Notes: generated by a model not told the origin, from the letters alone. DNA of 64,000 nucleotides from Cephalopachus bancanus (GCA_027257055.1 JAPVLO010001008.1:1-64000); one strand, 5' to 3'. Positions 10,328-22,230 are shown, numbered from the stretch's first letter. Numbers and translations are program-made.

Positions 10328-10600
10328 GGGCCGGGATCAGTGGCTCAGCCTGTAATCCCAGCACTTTGGGAGGCCGAGGTGAGTGGATTGTCTGAGCCCG
10401 CGGGTTCGAGACCCACCTGGGCAACTTGGCGAGACCTCATCTCTACAATCAAAAACGTGGTAGCACGCGCCTGTAGTTCCAGCTACTTGGAAGGCTGAGG
10501 CGGCAGGATCCCCGGAGCCCAGCAGGTCAAGGCTGAGGTGGCCGGGAGTGGCCACTGCACTCCAGTCTGGGTGACACAGTAAGACTCCAACTCAAAATAA
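10328..10600 (+). repeat. Young lemur-type Alu, sense, adjacent tandem copy
   Basis: Begins 18 bp after the previous Alu's tail. It has GCGGGTTCGAGACCCACC and a short deletion in the mid-linker, and ends in (AAAT)n. Confidence 0.93.
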
Positions 10601-10619
10601 ATAAATAAATAAATAAATA

Positions 10620-11280
10620 TGGTTCTGATCTTCCCGTTCTTGCACCAAGTGCCTTCATTTAACATTTGGTTTGGAGCAAATATTTGTGTATTGCTTACAG
10701 AGCAAATATTTCCAAATATCCATGGAAAATAATGTAATTTTATCATCTCAGAAGGCAGTAAGGGATAACATTTCTTAGCTACCGGGAGAAGAGGTTATTT
10801 TTTGTTTGGGGAAGAATAGCAGGTGGATAATCTGGAACAGACTAAACAATTTCTTTGGGCCAATCCATCTCAGCATTGATTGGGGCAAAAAGCACATGGA
10901 CATGGAGTCTGTGCTTTCTTAGAGTTCTTCACTTAAACAAGGCCACAGCCACAAGGCCACTTGGCCCAGTGTCTCTCAAGGAAAAGTGAGAGCCATTTTG
11001 CTCTTTGTTCCAATGACAGTGGTTGGTGCCACTGGGCCTCACCATCTGGCTTGTGGCATGAAGTCTCCCCTTTTGATTGGGTGTAAGCCTTGAGTGGAAA
11101 GTGGGAGACTCCCAAAATTTCCCTGGAAAGTCTGGGCAAGTGAATTGGGAGCTATTTTCTTTGGGAGTCCCACTTTTCTCACCACCATACAGATCTTGCT
11201 TCTGAAGCTAATTATTCTTTTTTTCATTAAAAAAATGTTTTTATTTATTTATTTATTTGCAGGCCCAGCCAAACTTGACT
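10620..11280. other. Unique sequence upstream of the POGZ promoter
   Basis: No repeat family or coding exon recognised, apart from a short (TTTA)n run at about 11236-11259. Confidence 0.5.
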
Positions 11281-11316
11281 GGAAAAGAAGCCCGGGCAGG
11301 GGTTTGGATGAGCCCA

Positions 11317-11376
11317 TGACGTGCCACGCGCCCCAGCCAATGGGGAGGCCACGAGAGGGGGAGGGCGGAAGTGACG
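11317..11376 (+). promoter_or_regulatory. POGZ: Core promoter motif cluster (CRE, CCAAT, ETS/CRE-like)
   Basis: TGACGTG at 11317-11323 is a CRE-like site. CCAAT lies at 11337-11341. CGGAAGTGACG at 11366-11376 is a composite ETS/half-CRE site typical of ubiquitous CpG-island promoters. No TATA box is seen. Spacing to the exon 1 donor (about 350 bp) is compatible with initiation around 11400-11660, but the start site itself cannot be read from sequence. Confidence 0.6.
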
Positions 11377-11649
11377 AGCCGTATCCCTCCGCGGGGCGAG
11401 AGGGTCGGTGGGGGGAGTCGGCGTCTCTCTCCCCCGCGCCAGCTCCCGTACACGGAGCCGCATTCCTTGGCCCCCCCACCCCCTCCCTCGGGGCCCCCCC
11501 GCCCCCCTCGGGAAAAAAAATCCACCCCAAATCACTCGAACCCGAGGGAGGCTTCCTTTCACCCTTGGGGAGACGAGCTTTCAACGGTCGCCTCTCCTCC
11601 GTCTCCCCCCCAAGCCCCCGTCCCCTCCCCTGCTCCCACCCCCTTCTCC

Positions 11650-11726
11650 CGGCGCCGGGTGCAAGGTCCCTTTAAGGCGACGGCGCCTTCCTCGGGTCAG
11701 ACTACCGGCGGCGACGACCACGGGAG
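11650..11726 (+). other. POGZ: POGZ noncoding exon 1 (5' UTR), 5' end approximate
   Basis: The sequence ends CGACCACGGGAG followed by GTGAGTGAG at 11727, a strong splice donor inside the CpG island. There is no in-frame ATG linked to the coding exons, so this is 5' UTR. The 5' boundary is not visible in the sequence and is set arbitrarily. Confidence 0.7.
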
Positions 11727-11823
11727 GTGAGTGAGCGAGCGAGCCTTCTCCCTCCCCACCCCCTTCTCCCGGGGGTTCCGTTATCTTTTCGCCCGGCGAG
11801 GCGTCCGAGGCGAGACAATGAGA

Positions 11824-11862
11824 GGGGGATGGGGCGGGCACGCGCGGGGGTGGGGGCGGGGG
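11824..11862 (+). promoter_or_regulatory. G-quadruplex-prone G-tract cluster
   Basis: Consecutive runs GGGGG, GGGG, GGG, GGGGG, GGGGG and GGGGG are separated by very short loops just downstream of the exon 1 donor. A second G-run cluster lies at about 12247-12299. Confidence 0.6.
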
Positions 11863-12560
11863 CCCGCGGCGCGCGCCCCCGCCCACCGCGAGTGGCGGCG
11901 CGGCCCGCGGCGGCGGCGGCGGCGGCGGCCGTGGGGCGCGGCGCGCGGTCGCGAGTGTGTGTGCGTGCGCCCGGGGCCGCGGGAGCCGCGCGGCGGGCCG
12001 GCGGCGGAGGCCCCTGCCTGCCGGCCGCCCCCGCCCCCCGGCGCCCGCCGCGGCGCGCGCGCGCGCACTCGCGCCCCACGGCCCCGCACACAGCCCGACG
12101 TCCGCACGCACGCCCGGCGCGAGGCGTCTCGGAGGAGTGGGCGGCGCGGGCGCGGGCGCGGGCGGCGGCCGCTGGGGAAGGGGCGGGGGCGCGGGCGGCG
12201 GCGCGACGGCGGGGCGGGCGGGAGGGGCCGGCGAGGGGGCGAGGCCGTGCGGGCGGGGGCGGGCGGCGGCGGCGGCGGGGGGCGGGGCGGGGAGCGGCCC
12301 CCTGGGGGTGAGGGTTCTCGCTGCCCGGCCGCCCCACCCCCGCTCGGGGAGGGAGTGGGGCGCCCTTTTTGAGCGGGAGGAGGCAATGAGTGATTGCTTA
12401 GCTGATCCCTTGTGTTATGTAATCCCCGCGCCGTCTCCCGGTGCATCCTCAGCCCTGGCGCACCGCCGCTAGTTCGCGAAGTCTCCTCCCCCGGCCCCAA
12501 ATTTCTTGGGGGATGGCGCCGTGATTTATAAGATGGGATGGGGCGGGGAAGCCTTATTTT

Positions 12561-13880
12561 CTGGTGCTTATGTCCTGCCGCGGTGGGCGCCATGTTTATC
12601 CCGGGGACTATTTTCTCTAGGTTCTTAGCACCTACTGAAAAGGAAGAGTGTCATCGATCCACCTGCTTTCCTTCCTTTCTGCGTGTTGTCCCGATCCCCT
12701 TTCTCGCCAGACGTGGGATTCCCTCAAACTCTTAGTAGCACTGGATGGTTCTTGGCTCACTAGTCTTAGCTCAGAGAAAGGTAGAGCTGAAGAGACTTCT
12801 AAGTCATCTGGCCCAATCTTATTTTCGAGATGGAACTAGAGATGCAGTTGTGCCATCTCAGAGCAGCTACCGTCCTGATACAGGCGGTAGCCCGTCCCCC
12901 TCCGTGCTCTCTTGTAGACACCTCCCTCCGCAGCTCAAAACTCCACAGAAATGGGATTTTACTTCTAAAAGATTTCCCCCAACTAGATGAAAGGAAAACA
13001 GAGGGGGCGCGGAGGGTTGCTGCTTGGCGAACAATGAATTTGGAGACCCACTGCTCTGAAACTGGGAGCCTGGCCTCTGAATTCTTACTTAGCACAGTCG
13101 TTCTTAACTTCAGAGTGCTTACAGAGTACCTTGGGGGTTTTTAAACGTAAGTTTGAAGGGGCCTCACCCCCGAAATTTCTTGGAGTGGAGGAGGGGGGGT
13201 GTCATGTCTACATTTTTATTGAGTAGTCCTTCAACCGAAACTGATTTATGTAACCACCACATTGAGAATTATTGGTCTAGCGTAAAGGTGCTCAAAATGT
13301 TAAAACAGAATTAAATAGCACTCAGTGCCCTTGATTTCCTTGTCCTTTCCGGAAGTATGTTGGTGGTGAATCCCAAACTAAAGGAGCTAACAGAATGCAC
13401 TCTTAGGATGAACAGGATTTTGTTACGAGTTTCCACTCCCATCGTGAGCTAGTGGTATCTTTAGGAAGGCAGTTCCCAGAGTGTGGACAGATGACCCCGG
13501 GCATCCCCTCACACCTTCTCAAGGGAGCCTCCAGGTCTTACCTGTTTTCCTAGTAATAGTTAGATGCTGTTTATGTTTTTCAGTTACATTTGCACTGATG
13601 GTTCAAAAGCAATGCTGGGTAAAACTGCTGGTCGTGCCTTAGCACAAAGCAAGGCAGTGGCGTCAAATTACTTACTTGAGAATGTCCTTGAAGCGGTAAA
13701 AATTATTCATACTGGTAAATCTCAGCTTTGAGTATGTGTCTTTTTAATTTTTAAGAAACTGTGATGAAATAGATGCATAAAGCATTTATGCTGTCTACAG
13801 AGATATGGTTGTTGTCATGGGGGAAAAGCATTTGTGAGATTGGGTTGTGAGCTCCTTGCTTCATGGAATAGCAACTGGCT
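12561..13880. other. Intron 1, unique sequence
   Basis: Proximal intron 1 of POGZ. No repeat, exon or RNA gene recognised. Confidence 0.5.
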
Positions 13881-13881
13881 T

Positions 13882-14199
13882 TCTTTTTTTTTTTTTTTTT
13901 TTTTGAGTTGGAGTCCCACTCTGTCACCCAGGCTGGAGTGAAGTGGCATGCTCACAGTCAACCCACTGGGCCCGGTGGCATGCTCAGCATCAACCCACTG
14001 GGCCCAGTGATCCTTCCACCGCAACCTTCCAAGTAGCGGGAACTACAGGCATGTGCTTCCATGCCAGGCTAATTTTTTGTTTTATTTTATTGTAGAGACA
14101 AGGTCTCACCAAGTTTCCCGGGCTGGTCTCGAACCCCTGGGCTCAGGCAGTCCCCTCGCCTTGACTGGGATTACAGGCTTGAGCCGCTGCGCCCGGCCT
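13882..14199 (-). repeat. Alu, antisense, with an internal tandem duplication
   Basis: Antisense dimer ending CGCTGCGCCCGGCC. GGCATGCTCA...CAACCCACTGGGCCC occurs twice back to back at about 13946-14008 inside the right arm. Confidence 0.9.
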
Positions 14200-14955
14200 G
14201 TAATTTGTTTTTAATGTTGTGTAATGAAATGTGTCATTTGGAAAATGGGCATCACTCAGTAAAGCTATATTTTCCAAATGATCAATGCATAATGTTGCAA
14301 AAATCTCACAAAGGCAAAAACAGATCCTTTCAAACTATAAGACACACCAATGGATTTTAATGTAACACTGTAGGAAAAAGTGCATTGATATGGTTTCACA
14401 TTCTGTGATGATCTCATCTTTTAAGAAACTACCATTTGTTGAGTTTTCGTATTTCTCAATATTCAGAGTTATCTGGACAGGTTATTAAAATACTCCCTTT
14501 TCTTACTGTTTATCTGTGCAAGGCCAGGATTTTATTATATGCTTAACCAAAATAACATATAGCAACAGACTGAATACAGAAGTAACCATGAGAATCCAGC
14601 TGTTTTCCAATTAAGCTAGCCCTAAAAGGGATTTGCAAACATGTAAAACAGTATTACTTTTCTCACTATTTTGGGGGAAATAGTAAGCGTTATTGAAAAT
14701 GTGGTTTATGTTAGCATGTAATGGATTTGTTGTTTTAAAATATATTGATAACTATTTAAAATCTTTGTTTTAATTTCTAATGTGGTAAATATCACAAGAT
14801 AAAACTCACATAAAGTGAAAGATCTATAGAATCCTCACAAATCTTAGGAGACCTAAAAATTTGAGAATTGTTGGGTCTGTCCTGTGCTTCTGAGCTTCAG
14901 TTCATCCAAAGATGGAGAATTTGCAAATGTTAATTGGAGTTAATGACAAAGACTT
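14200..14955. other. Intron 1, unique AT-rich sequence
   Basis: Nothing recognisable as gene, RNA or named repeat. Confidence 0.45.
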
Positions 14956-15170
14956 GGGAAGAGTTCTAGAGCAAAAAAGCTCAGTTTAAATCCTGACTGG
15001 GATATTTACTAGCTGTGACCTTGAGGAAGTTCCTTCCTCTGTCTAAACCTCTGTTTTGACCTTATCTGTAAGATGTAATCGTTGGGACAGAAAATTGTTG
15101 TGATAATTCATTGAGCTAATGAATGAAAAGTACATAACAATGCCTGGTGTGTCACAGTAAAATAAAATAC
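14956..15170 (+). repeat. MIR SINE, sense
   Basis: TTACTAGCTGTGACCTTGAG, CTCTGTTTTGACCTTATCTG and AATGCCTGGTGTGTCACAGT follow the MIR consensus in order. Ancient and diverged. Confidence 0.87.
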
Positions 15171-15710
15171 ATTTCCAGTTAATGTTTCAGTCTTTATTCC
15201 ACATTTTCCCCTTTTAATTTTTGTTGAAGGTGTAGATTCCTGACTTAAATTACAAATCCTAGAGCTGGCTGATGCCTTTGTCTTAATATCAATATGGTAA
15301 GACTTGGATAGGGTCTTTGGTATTCTCGTTTGTGATATTAAGCCATAGCCTCAAAAATATTTTTACACGTAACTAAGGGAAGAGAACAGAAGGGAGAGAC
15401 TAACCTACTGCTAGGTTTTAGCAGAGCTAAATTAAATTGAGAGAGTAGAAATCAAATTTAGACAATCTGTAACTTGGGGAAAAAAAGCTTTCAACGGTAG
15501 ATACTTGTTTTGGGGAAGGGACTCCTCGATATTAAACTCTTTTACAATAGAGAACTTATTATTGCTTATTTTTGTTGTGCTAGTAAAGAGCACATAACTA
15601 ATATTTGAGTGCTTCTTGATACAGGATTTGGTGCCCGACAAGTGGAAAATGTTTTGATTTGGGGAATGGTTAGTTACATTATTAAGACTTATTTTAAAAT
15701 TCACATAGCT

Positions 15711-15998
15711 AGCCGGGCTCGGTGGCTCAGCCTGTAATCCCGCACCTTTGGGAGGCTGAGGTGAGTGGATTGTCTGAGCCTGCGGGTTCGAGACCCACCT
15801 GGGCAGGGAGACCTCATCTCAACAATAAAATCACAAAATCAGCTGGGCGTGGTAGCGCATGCCTGTAATTCTGGCTACTCAGAAGGCTGAGGCGGAAGGA
15901 TCGCCGGAGCCCAGTGGGTCGAGGCTGCGGTGGCCGGGAGCAGCCACTGCACTTCAGTCTGGGCGACTGAGTGAGACTCCAACTCAAAAAAAAAAATT
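15711..15998 (+). repeat. Young lemur-type Alu, sense
   Basis: GCCGGGCTCGGTGGCTCAGC start, GCGGGTTCGAGACCCACC, CTCCAACTC end. AAATTCAC(A/T)TAGCT flanks both ends. Confidence 0.94.
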
Positions 15999-16113
15999 CA
16001 CTTAGCTGTTATAGATAAGGTACTGCAGCAGTCAGATGCTATGAGGGACAAGATGGGCATGCAAAGGACTGGATAAATAAAAGCTGCTTATTACATACTT
16101 AACTACAATTAAA

Positions 16114-16404
16114 AAATTTTTTTTTTTTTTGAGTTGGAGTCTCTGGCACCCAGACTGGAGTGCAGTGGCCACTCCTGGCCACCGCAGCCTCAACCTGCTG
16201 GGCTCTGGCGATCCTTCCGCTTCAGCCTTCCAAGTAGCTGGAACTACAGGCGCACACTACCACACCTGGCTAATTTTTTGATTTATTGTAGAGATGAGGT
16301 CTCACCAAGTTGCCCAGGTGGGTCTTGAACCCGCAGGCTTAAGCAGTCCACTCACCTCAGCCTCCCAAAGCGTGGGATTACAGGCTGAGCCACCGAGCCT
16401 GGCT
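16114..16404 (-). repeat. Young lemur-type Alu, antisense
   Basis: GAGTTGGAGTCTC to GAGCCACCGAGCCTGGC. Slight shortening near 16142. Confidence 0.92.
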
Positions 16405-16486
16405 TCATTTATTCTTATATTATTTCATTATTGTGCTACATCTTAAGAAATGTACATATACAAGCTACAAGAAAATTGCTTCCAGT

Positions 16487-17131
16487 GGCCGAGCATGGTG
16501 ACTTACACCTATAATACCAGTGCTTTGGGAAGATAGAACCTTTTTTTTTTTTTTTTGAGTTGGAGTCTCACTCTGTCACCCAGACTGGAGTGCAGTGGCC
16601 GCTCCTGGCCACCACAACCTCAACCTGCTGGGCTCCGGCGATCCTTCTGCCTCAGCCTTCCAAGTAGCTGGAACTACAGGCGCACGCGACCACGCCTGGC
16701 TAATTTTTTTTTTATTTTGTTGTAGAGATGAGGTCTCGCCAAGTTGCCCAGGCGGGTCTCGAACCCGCGGGCTCAGGCAGTCCACTCACCTCAGCCTCCC
16801 AAAGCACTGGGATTACAGGCTGAGCCACCCAGCCCGGAGTGACTTTTTTTTTTTTTTTTTTTTGAGTCAGAATCTCACTCTGTCACCCAGCCACACTCAC
16901 AGCCACTACAGCCTTGACCTGCTGGGTTCAGGTGGTTCTTCTGCCTCAGCCTTCCCAGTAGTTGGAACCACAGGCATGCACCACCACACCTGGCTAATTT
17001 ATTTGACTTATTGTAGAGATGAGGTCTTGCCATATTGCTCAGGCAGGTCTTGAACCCCTGAGCTCAGGCAGTCCTTTCACCTCTGCCTCTCAAAGTGCTG
17101 AGATTACAGGCATGAGCCACCATGCCCAGCT
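16487..17131 (-). repeat. Alu cluster: short sense 5' fragment plus two antisense Alus
   Basis: 16487-16533 is a sense Alu 5' fragment only. 16541-16838 is a young antisense Alu with GCGGGTCTCGAACCCGCGGG. 16843-17131 is a second, older antisense Alu. Confidence 0.88.
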
Positions 17132-17362
17132 GACACTGAAATTTTTAGAGACTATATTTGTTGTTTTATAGACTGTTGCATAGTCTACATTTATCTGATT
17201 ATCTCCTTCTAGAAAGTCCTTCCTTCTGATTTGTCTGTATTTCCTTGTGATACTTCATCTGTTCTTTTGCTGTATTTAAGTATGCGATTTTATTCAGGTT
17301 AAACATTATTGTCAGTGATATGTCAAAAGTAATTTTAGGCTTTTCTTTTTAAAAAATTTTTA

Positions 17363-17664
17363 TTATTTTATTTTATTTTTTTTTGAGTTGGAGTCTCACT
17401 CTGTTGCCCAGACTAGAGTGCAGTGGCATGCTCCCAGCTACCACAGCCTCAACCTGCTGGGCTCCAGCGATCCTTCCGCCTCAGCCTTCCAAGTAGCCAG
17501 AACTACGGGTGTGTGCTACCATACCTGGCTAATTTTTGATTTATTGTAGAGATGAGGTCTCACCAAGTTGCCCAGGTGGGTCTTGAACCCACGGGCTCAG
17601 GCAATCCACTCGCCTTGGCCTTCCCAAGTGCTGGGATTACAGGCTGAGCCACCAAGCCTGGCCT
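17363..17664 (-). repeat. Alu, antisense
   Basis: Complete dimer. TTAGGCTTTTCTT is present on both sides as the target-site duplication. Confidence 0.92.
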
Positions 17665-17683
17665 TAGGCTTTTCTTATTTGTT

Positions 17684-17982
17684 TTTTTTGTTTGTTTGTT
17701 TTTTGAGTTGGAGTCTCACTCTGTCGCCCAGACTGGAGTGCAGTGGCCGCTCCCGGCCACCACAGCCTCAACCTGCTGGGCTCTGGTGATCCTTCTGCTT
17801 CAGCCTTCCAAGTCACTGGAATTACAGGCGCGCACTACCACGCCCAGCTGATTTTTTATTTATTGTAGAGGTGAGGTCTCGCCAAGTTGCCCAGGTGGGT
17901 CTCGAACCCGCGGGCTCAGGCAATCCATTCACCTCAGCCTCCTAAGGCGCGGGATTACAGGCTGAGCCACCGAGCCCAGCTA
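17684..17982 (-). repeat. Young lemur-type Alu, antisense
   Basis: CGCTCCCGGCCACC and GTCTCGAACCCGCGGGC. Ends GAGCCACCGAGCCCAGC. Confidence 0.93.
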
Positions 17983-18179
17983 TTTGTTTGTTTTTAACAA
18001 AGAAATAAACTACAGACCAAACAACTGATGACTAACGTGGATTATTAGTCCATAATTTTGGTTATTGGCTGACTTTTAAAATTTATTATTATCGTAATCG
18101 TTGGCTTTTGAGATGTAGAGCTACTACCGTAACTTTAAGTTCAGTCAGAACAATAAGACTTCAAGAGAGAACAAAAGGA

Positions 18180-18300
18180 TACAGTGGTTTACACCTGTAA
18201 TCCCAGTACTTTGGTAGGCCGAACTGAAAGGATTGTTAAGTTCAAGAGTTTGAGACCATCCTGGACAACATAGCAAGATCTCATCTCTCCAAAAAAAAAG
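18180..18300 (+). repeat. Alu left-monomer fragment, sense
   Basis: About 120 bp matching only the left arm, ending in A-rich then GAGA repeats. A free left monomer or a 3'-truncated old Alu. Confidence 0.7.
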
Positions 18301-18605
18301 AGAGACAGAGAGAGCAAATATAGAAAATAGAACATAAAAATAGTTTTGCATTTTGTTTGCAAAACAAATGATTTGGAAGTTGAAGAACAAGCAGAGTTGA
18401 TACATGTAGCAAAAGGAACCAGCAGAAGAGGGGCCACAACCAAAACAATTGTGGAAATTGGGATTGGACAAAATAACCTGGAAATTAATTTCCTAAATAT
18501 TATTCACCAGTCAGTACTGATAGTAACAACCATAAAATCATAATTTTTAGAGGATTAATGTCATGATGCTCTGGTCTTATTAGGAGAAATTATGTACTTG
18601 GGTGG

Positions 18606-18900
18606 TGGCCAGATGTAGTAGCTCAGCTTGTATTACCCAGCACTTTGGGAGACTGAGGCGAGAGGATTGCCTGAGCCCAGGGGTTCAGGACCAGCCTGGG
18701 CGACTTGGTGAGACCTTGTCTCTGCAATAAATCACAAAAACTAGCTGGGTGTGGTGGCGTGCATCTGTAGTTCCAGCTACTCGGAAGGCTGAGGCGGAAG
18801 GATTGCCTAAGTCTGGCAGGTTGAGGCTGCTGTGGCCATGAGCATGCCACTGCACTCCAGCCTGGGCGACAAGAGAGACTTCAACTCAAAAAAAGAAAAA
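18606..18900 (+). repeat. Alu, sense
   Basis: Diverged left arm (GGCCAGATGTAGTAGCTCAG), complete right arm, CTTCAACTC end. Confidence 0.9.
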
Positions 18901-18958
18901 AGTCAAGTTTCACAGATAAGTAATTATAGGCTAAAACAAACTTAGGTGTATGTGGGGT

Positions 18959-19249
18959 TTTTTTGGGGTTTTTTTTTGAGTTGGAGTCTCACTCTGTCGC
19001 CCAGACTGGAGCGCAGTGACCGCTCCCGGCCACCGCAGCCTCGACCTGCCGGGCTCCGGCGATCCTTCCGCCTCAGCCTTCTGAGTAGCTGGAATTACAG
19101 GCATGTGCTACCACGCCCGGCTGATTTTTTGATTTATTGTAGAGATGAGGTCTCGCTGCCCAGGCAGGTCTCGAACCCGCGGGCTCAGGCAATCCACTCA
19201 CTCAGCCTCCCAAAGGCGCGTGATTACAGGTTGAGCCACAGAGCCCGGC
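18959..19249 (-). repeat. Young lemur-type Alu, antisense
   Basis: GTATGTGGGTTTT flanks both sides. Contains GTCTCGAACCCGCGGGC. The left arm shows the CTTGGC deletion seen in several young copies (GTCTCGCTGCCCAGG). Confidence 0.93.
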
Positions 19250-19340
19250 GTATGTGGGTTTTATACAAATGTTTTTACTGTGCAAGTTGAACAGTTTATA
19301 GGAAGCTTGTTCTCTGTAACATAGAAGATAAGTATTTATT

Positions 19341-19525
19341 TATTTATTTAGAGTCACTACCACAGGTGTGTGCCACCACGCCCAGCTAATATTTGGATTT
19401 TTTTTTGTAGAGATGAGGGCTTACTATGTTGCCTGGGCTGGTCTTGAACTCCTGGGCTCAAGCGCTTCTCTGCCTTGGCATCCCAAAATGCTGGGACTAC
19501 AGGTGTGAGCCACCAAACCTGGCCC
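19341..19525 (-). repeat. Older Alu fragment, antisense
   Basis: Part of the linker plus the left arm only, ending CCACCAAACCTGGCC. Confidence 0.85.
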
Positions 19526-19616
19526 AATATTTTAAAAAGAAATGATAGTTCTTTACGCATAGAATAAGGGATTTTTAAAAAAAATTCTCTGTTTTCAGAC
19601 AATGTATTCAGTTTGA

Positions 19617-19835
19617 TCAATGTTTTTCAGTCTTGGTACTACAGACATTTGGGACTGGATGATTAATTCCCAGGCTGTGCTGTGCATTGTAAGATGTACA
19701 GTAGCACCCCTAGATAAGATGTCAGTAACATCCCTCCCTACCCCAGCCGTAGTTATGACTGCCAAAAATGTCTCCAGATCTCCAAATGTCCCCTGGGGGC
19801 AAACTTGACCCCATTTGAGTGCCTCTGAGCTGGAT
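19617..19835. repeat. MER5A hAT-Charlie MITE
   Basis: Starts with a TTTTTCAGTCTTGGTACTAC-like end. Contains AAATGTCTCCAGATCTCCAA and CAAATGTCCCCTGGGGGCAA, the typical MER5A 3' half. Confidence 0.82.
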
Positions 19836-20985
19836 AAAATCCAGTGACATGTATGAAGTTTCCTTAGTGATTTTTTTTTTTTTTTTTTATGAGCTAGGTT
19901 CCTCTTCTTTCTGAAGAAGCATAGCTTGGGCTATGCCTGATATATATTGGAGAACACTGGAAAATGATGACCTTTTTTTTTTGCTTTATTGGAAATTTTA
20001 TTGAATTAGAAAAGAGCTTTTCATTTGAAAGTCAGGGTGTAGGCTTTTTGCTGTATCTGCTCATATATCTCTGTCCCCAACCCCACTACACCCATGCATT
20101 TGCTTGGAAAAGATCCTTATTAGCTGTACTATAAATAAGTTTCTATTGGGAGTAGTTGAGAATTTTATTTGAGATGATCTATCTATATCCTAGTGTTCAG
20201 GAAGTTAGTCATAAAAAATTACTTGCTAAAACGTTTGATTAAACAAAATGCGTCCTCTTTGTTAACCTTTGATTGTTTCATATATATTGTCCTTAAATTT
20301 CCTAACTAATACAAATTCTGCCCACAAGGAAAATGATCTAGGCATTTTGTTAGGGGACAAGAAAGATAGTACATATAGTTGGGATAGAATAAGAGTGGAA
20401 GTAATGAGAGTTGTTTAATAAGTGTAACTTACAGGACTGAAACATTTTAAGTAAAATTTTCAGGAGAAATTTTTAAAAAGTTTTTAAGAGAAATACTATT
20501 TGTGGATGTGAAATGCTTCTGCCAGAAGACGTAAAAGCAAAGTCTAAGACAGCTGACTAATAGTTGTGGGTTGGCATGGAGATGATTTTATATTTAAAAT
20601 GAGCAGAAAGGCCCGTTGCCTTTCATGGGTGGTCTGGGAATATCGTGTCTTGGAAAATCATTCCCCACCAATATCATTACTTGGAGAATTGACTGATTCT
20701 AGGTCTGGGGCAGGAAAAGTCAGAGATGAGACTGGGACATCTTGTCTATCAGTTAGCAAGAATTTTATCAAACACCACTAGGATTGTGTCAGGATCCCTC
20801 AGGAACCAACTGAAGAAGTTTCCACTGACCAAAATAGGGCACTTTGAGTATCAATAAAGATATTTGCATGGATCAGAACACATCAAATATGTTAAAATCT
20901 GTGATATAGTGATATTTTAAGAACAAATTTATTGATAACTTTGGGAAAATGCTACTTAACCAACTCACTTTGAAAACTGGCAAAT
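19836..20985. other. Intron 1, unique sequence
   Basis: No gene or named repeat recognised over about 1.1 kb. Confidence 0.45.
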
Positions 20986-20987
20986 GA

Positions 20988-21601
20988 GGCCAGGCTCGGT
21001 GGCTCAGCCTGTAATCCCAGCGCTTTGGGAGGCCAAGGTGAGTGGATTGCCTGAGCCCGCGGGTTCGAGACCTGCCTGGGCAACTTGGTGAGACCTCATC
21101 TCTACAATAAATCAAAAAATTCACCGGGTGTGGTGGCATGCACCTGTAGTTCCAGCTACTTGGAAGGCTGAGGTGGAAGGATCGCTGGAGCCCAGTAGAT
21201 CAAGGCTGCGGTGGCCGGGAGCGTGCCACTGCACTCCAGTCTGGGTGACTGAGTGAGACTCCAACTCAAAAAAAAAAAAAAAAGAAAAAAGAAAACTGAC
21301 AAATGGCTGGGCTTGGTGGCATAACCTGTAATCCTAGCACTTTGGGAAGCCAAGGCGAATGAATTGCCTGAACCTGCGGATTCGAGACCCACCCAGGTAA
21401 TCTGGCGAGACCTTGTCTCTACAATAAAATAAAAAATAACTGGGCATGGTAGTGTGTATCTGTAGTTCCGGCGACTCAGAAGGCTGAGGCGGAAGGATCG
21501 CTGGAGTCCAGAAGGTCAGCGCTGGGTTGGCCATGAGCATGCGTGTCACTGCACTCCAGCCTGGGCGAAGGAGAGACTCCAACACACACACACACACACA
21601 C
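20988..21601 (+). repeat. Two sense Alus in tandem, the second with a (CA)n tail
   Basis: 20988-21295 is young type with GCGGGTTCGAGACCTGCC. 21304-21578 is a more diverged copy, and its tail is ACACAC to 21601 instead of poly-A. Confidence 0.9.
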
Positions 21602-21924
21602 AAACTGACAAAGAGAAAGAATCAACACTTTTCCTATATAAATGGAGAAGAAATGATAGATTTAGAATGAGTGGATTCAGGCATTGTGCATGCCTCCTGG
21701 TAGAAGGACACATCACCTCAATAAGAAGTGTTGAGGGTAGAAAAGTTAAGCCTGATGTAGCTAATCAAGCTTCTTGGTTCAACTGTCAATTTTCAGGGTA
21801 CACACAGGACAAAAGCATGTGTTAAGTGCTGTGGGTATTTGGTCAGCAATATCCAGATGGTAGAAAACTACAGGAGGGGATCTCGTTCTTTAACAACTAA
21901 ATTGCAAGGAAAAAAAATAAAGAT

Positions 21925-22230
21925 CAGAGCTGAGCACAGTGACTCATGCCTGTAATCCCAGCACTTTGGGAGGCCGAGATAGGAGGGTTACTAGAACCCA
22001 GGAGTTCAAGACCAGCCTGGGCAACATAGTAAGACCTTGTCTCTATAATAAATAAAAAAATTAGCTGGGTGTGGTAGCACACGCCTGTAGTTCCAGCTAC
22101 TTGGAAGACTGAGGCAGAAGGGATTGCCTGAGCCCAGCAGGTCAAGGCTGTGGTGACTGGGAATATGCCACTGCACCTCCAGCCTGGGCGACAGAGTGAG
22201 ACTCCAACTCAAAAAAAAAAAAAAAAAAGA
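21925..22230 (+). repeat. Older Alu, sense
   Basis: GAGCACAGTGACTCATGCC start; CTCCAACTC-A(n) end. Confidence 0.9.

Larger units (their letters stand above)
11290..12560. promoter_or_regulatory. POGZ: CpG island covering the POGZ promoter, exon 1 and start of intron 1
   Basis: Base composition changes abruptly from AT-rich to strongly GC-rich with dense CpG, including a (CGG)n run at about 11908-11929 and alternating CG at 12050-12066. Several long open frames here, on both strands, are Arg/Pro/Ala/Gly-rich composition artefacts. The island sits directly upstream of and over exon 1 of POGZ, as expected for a housekeeping-type TATA-less promoter. Confidence 0.92.

Noticed and set aside
11371..12593. 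Long open frames of up to 270 codons on both strands in the GC-rich block
   Set aside because: Arg/Pro/Ala/Gly-rich in all frames. This is what a CpG island without AT-rich stops gives; no frame joins to POGZ exon 2.
18189..18471. Minus-strand frames of 84-108 codons near 18.2-18.5 kb
   Set aside because: Part is a reversed Alu left monomer. The rest has no family resemblance and no supporting splice sites.
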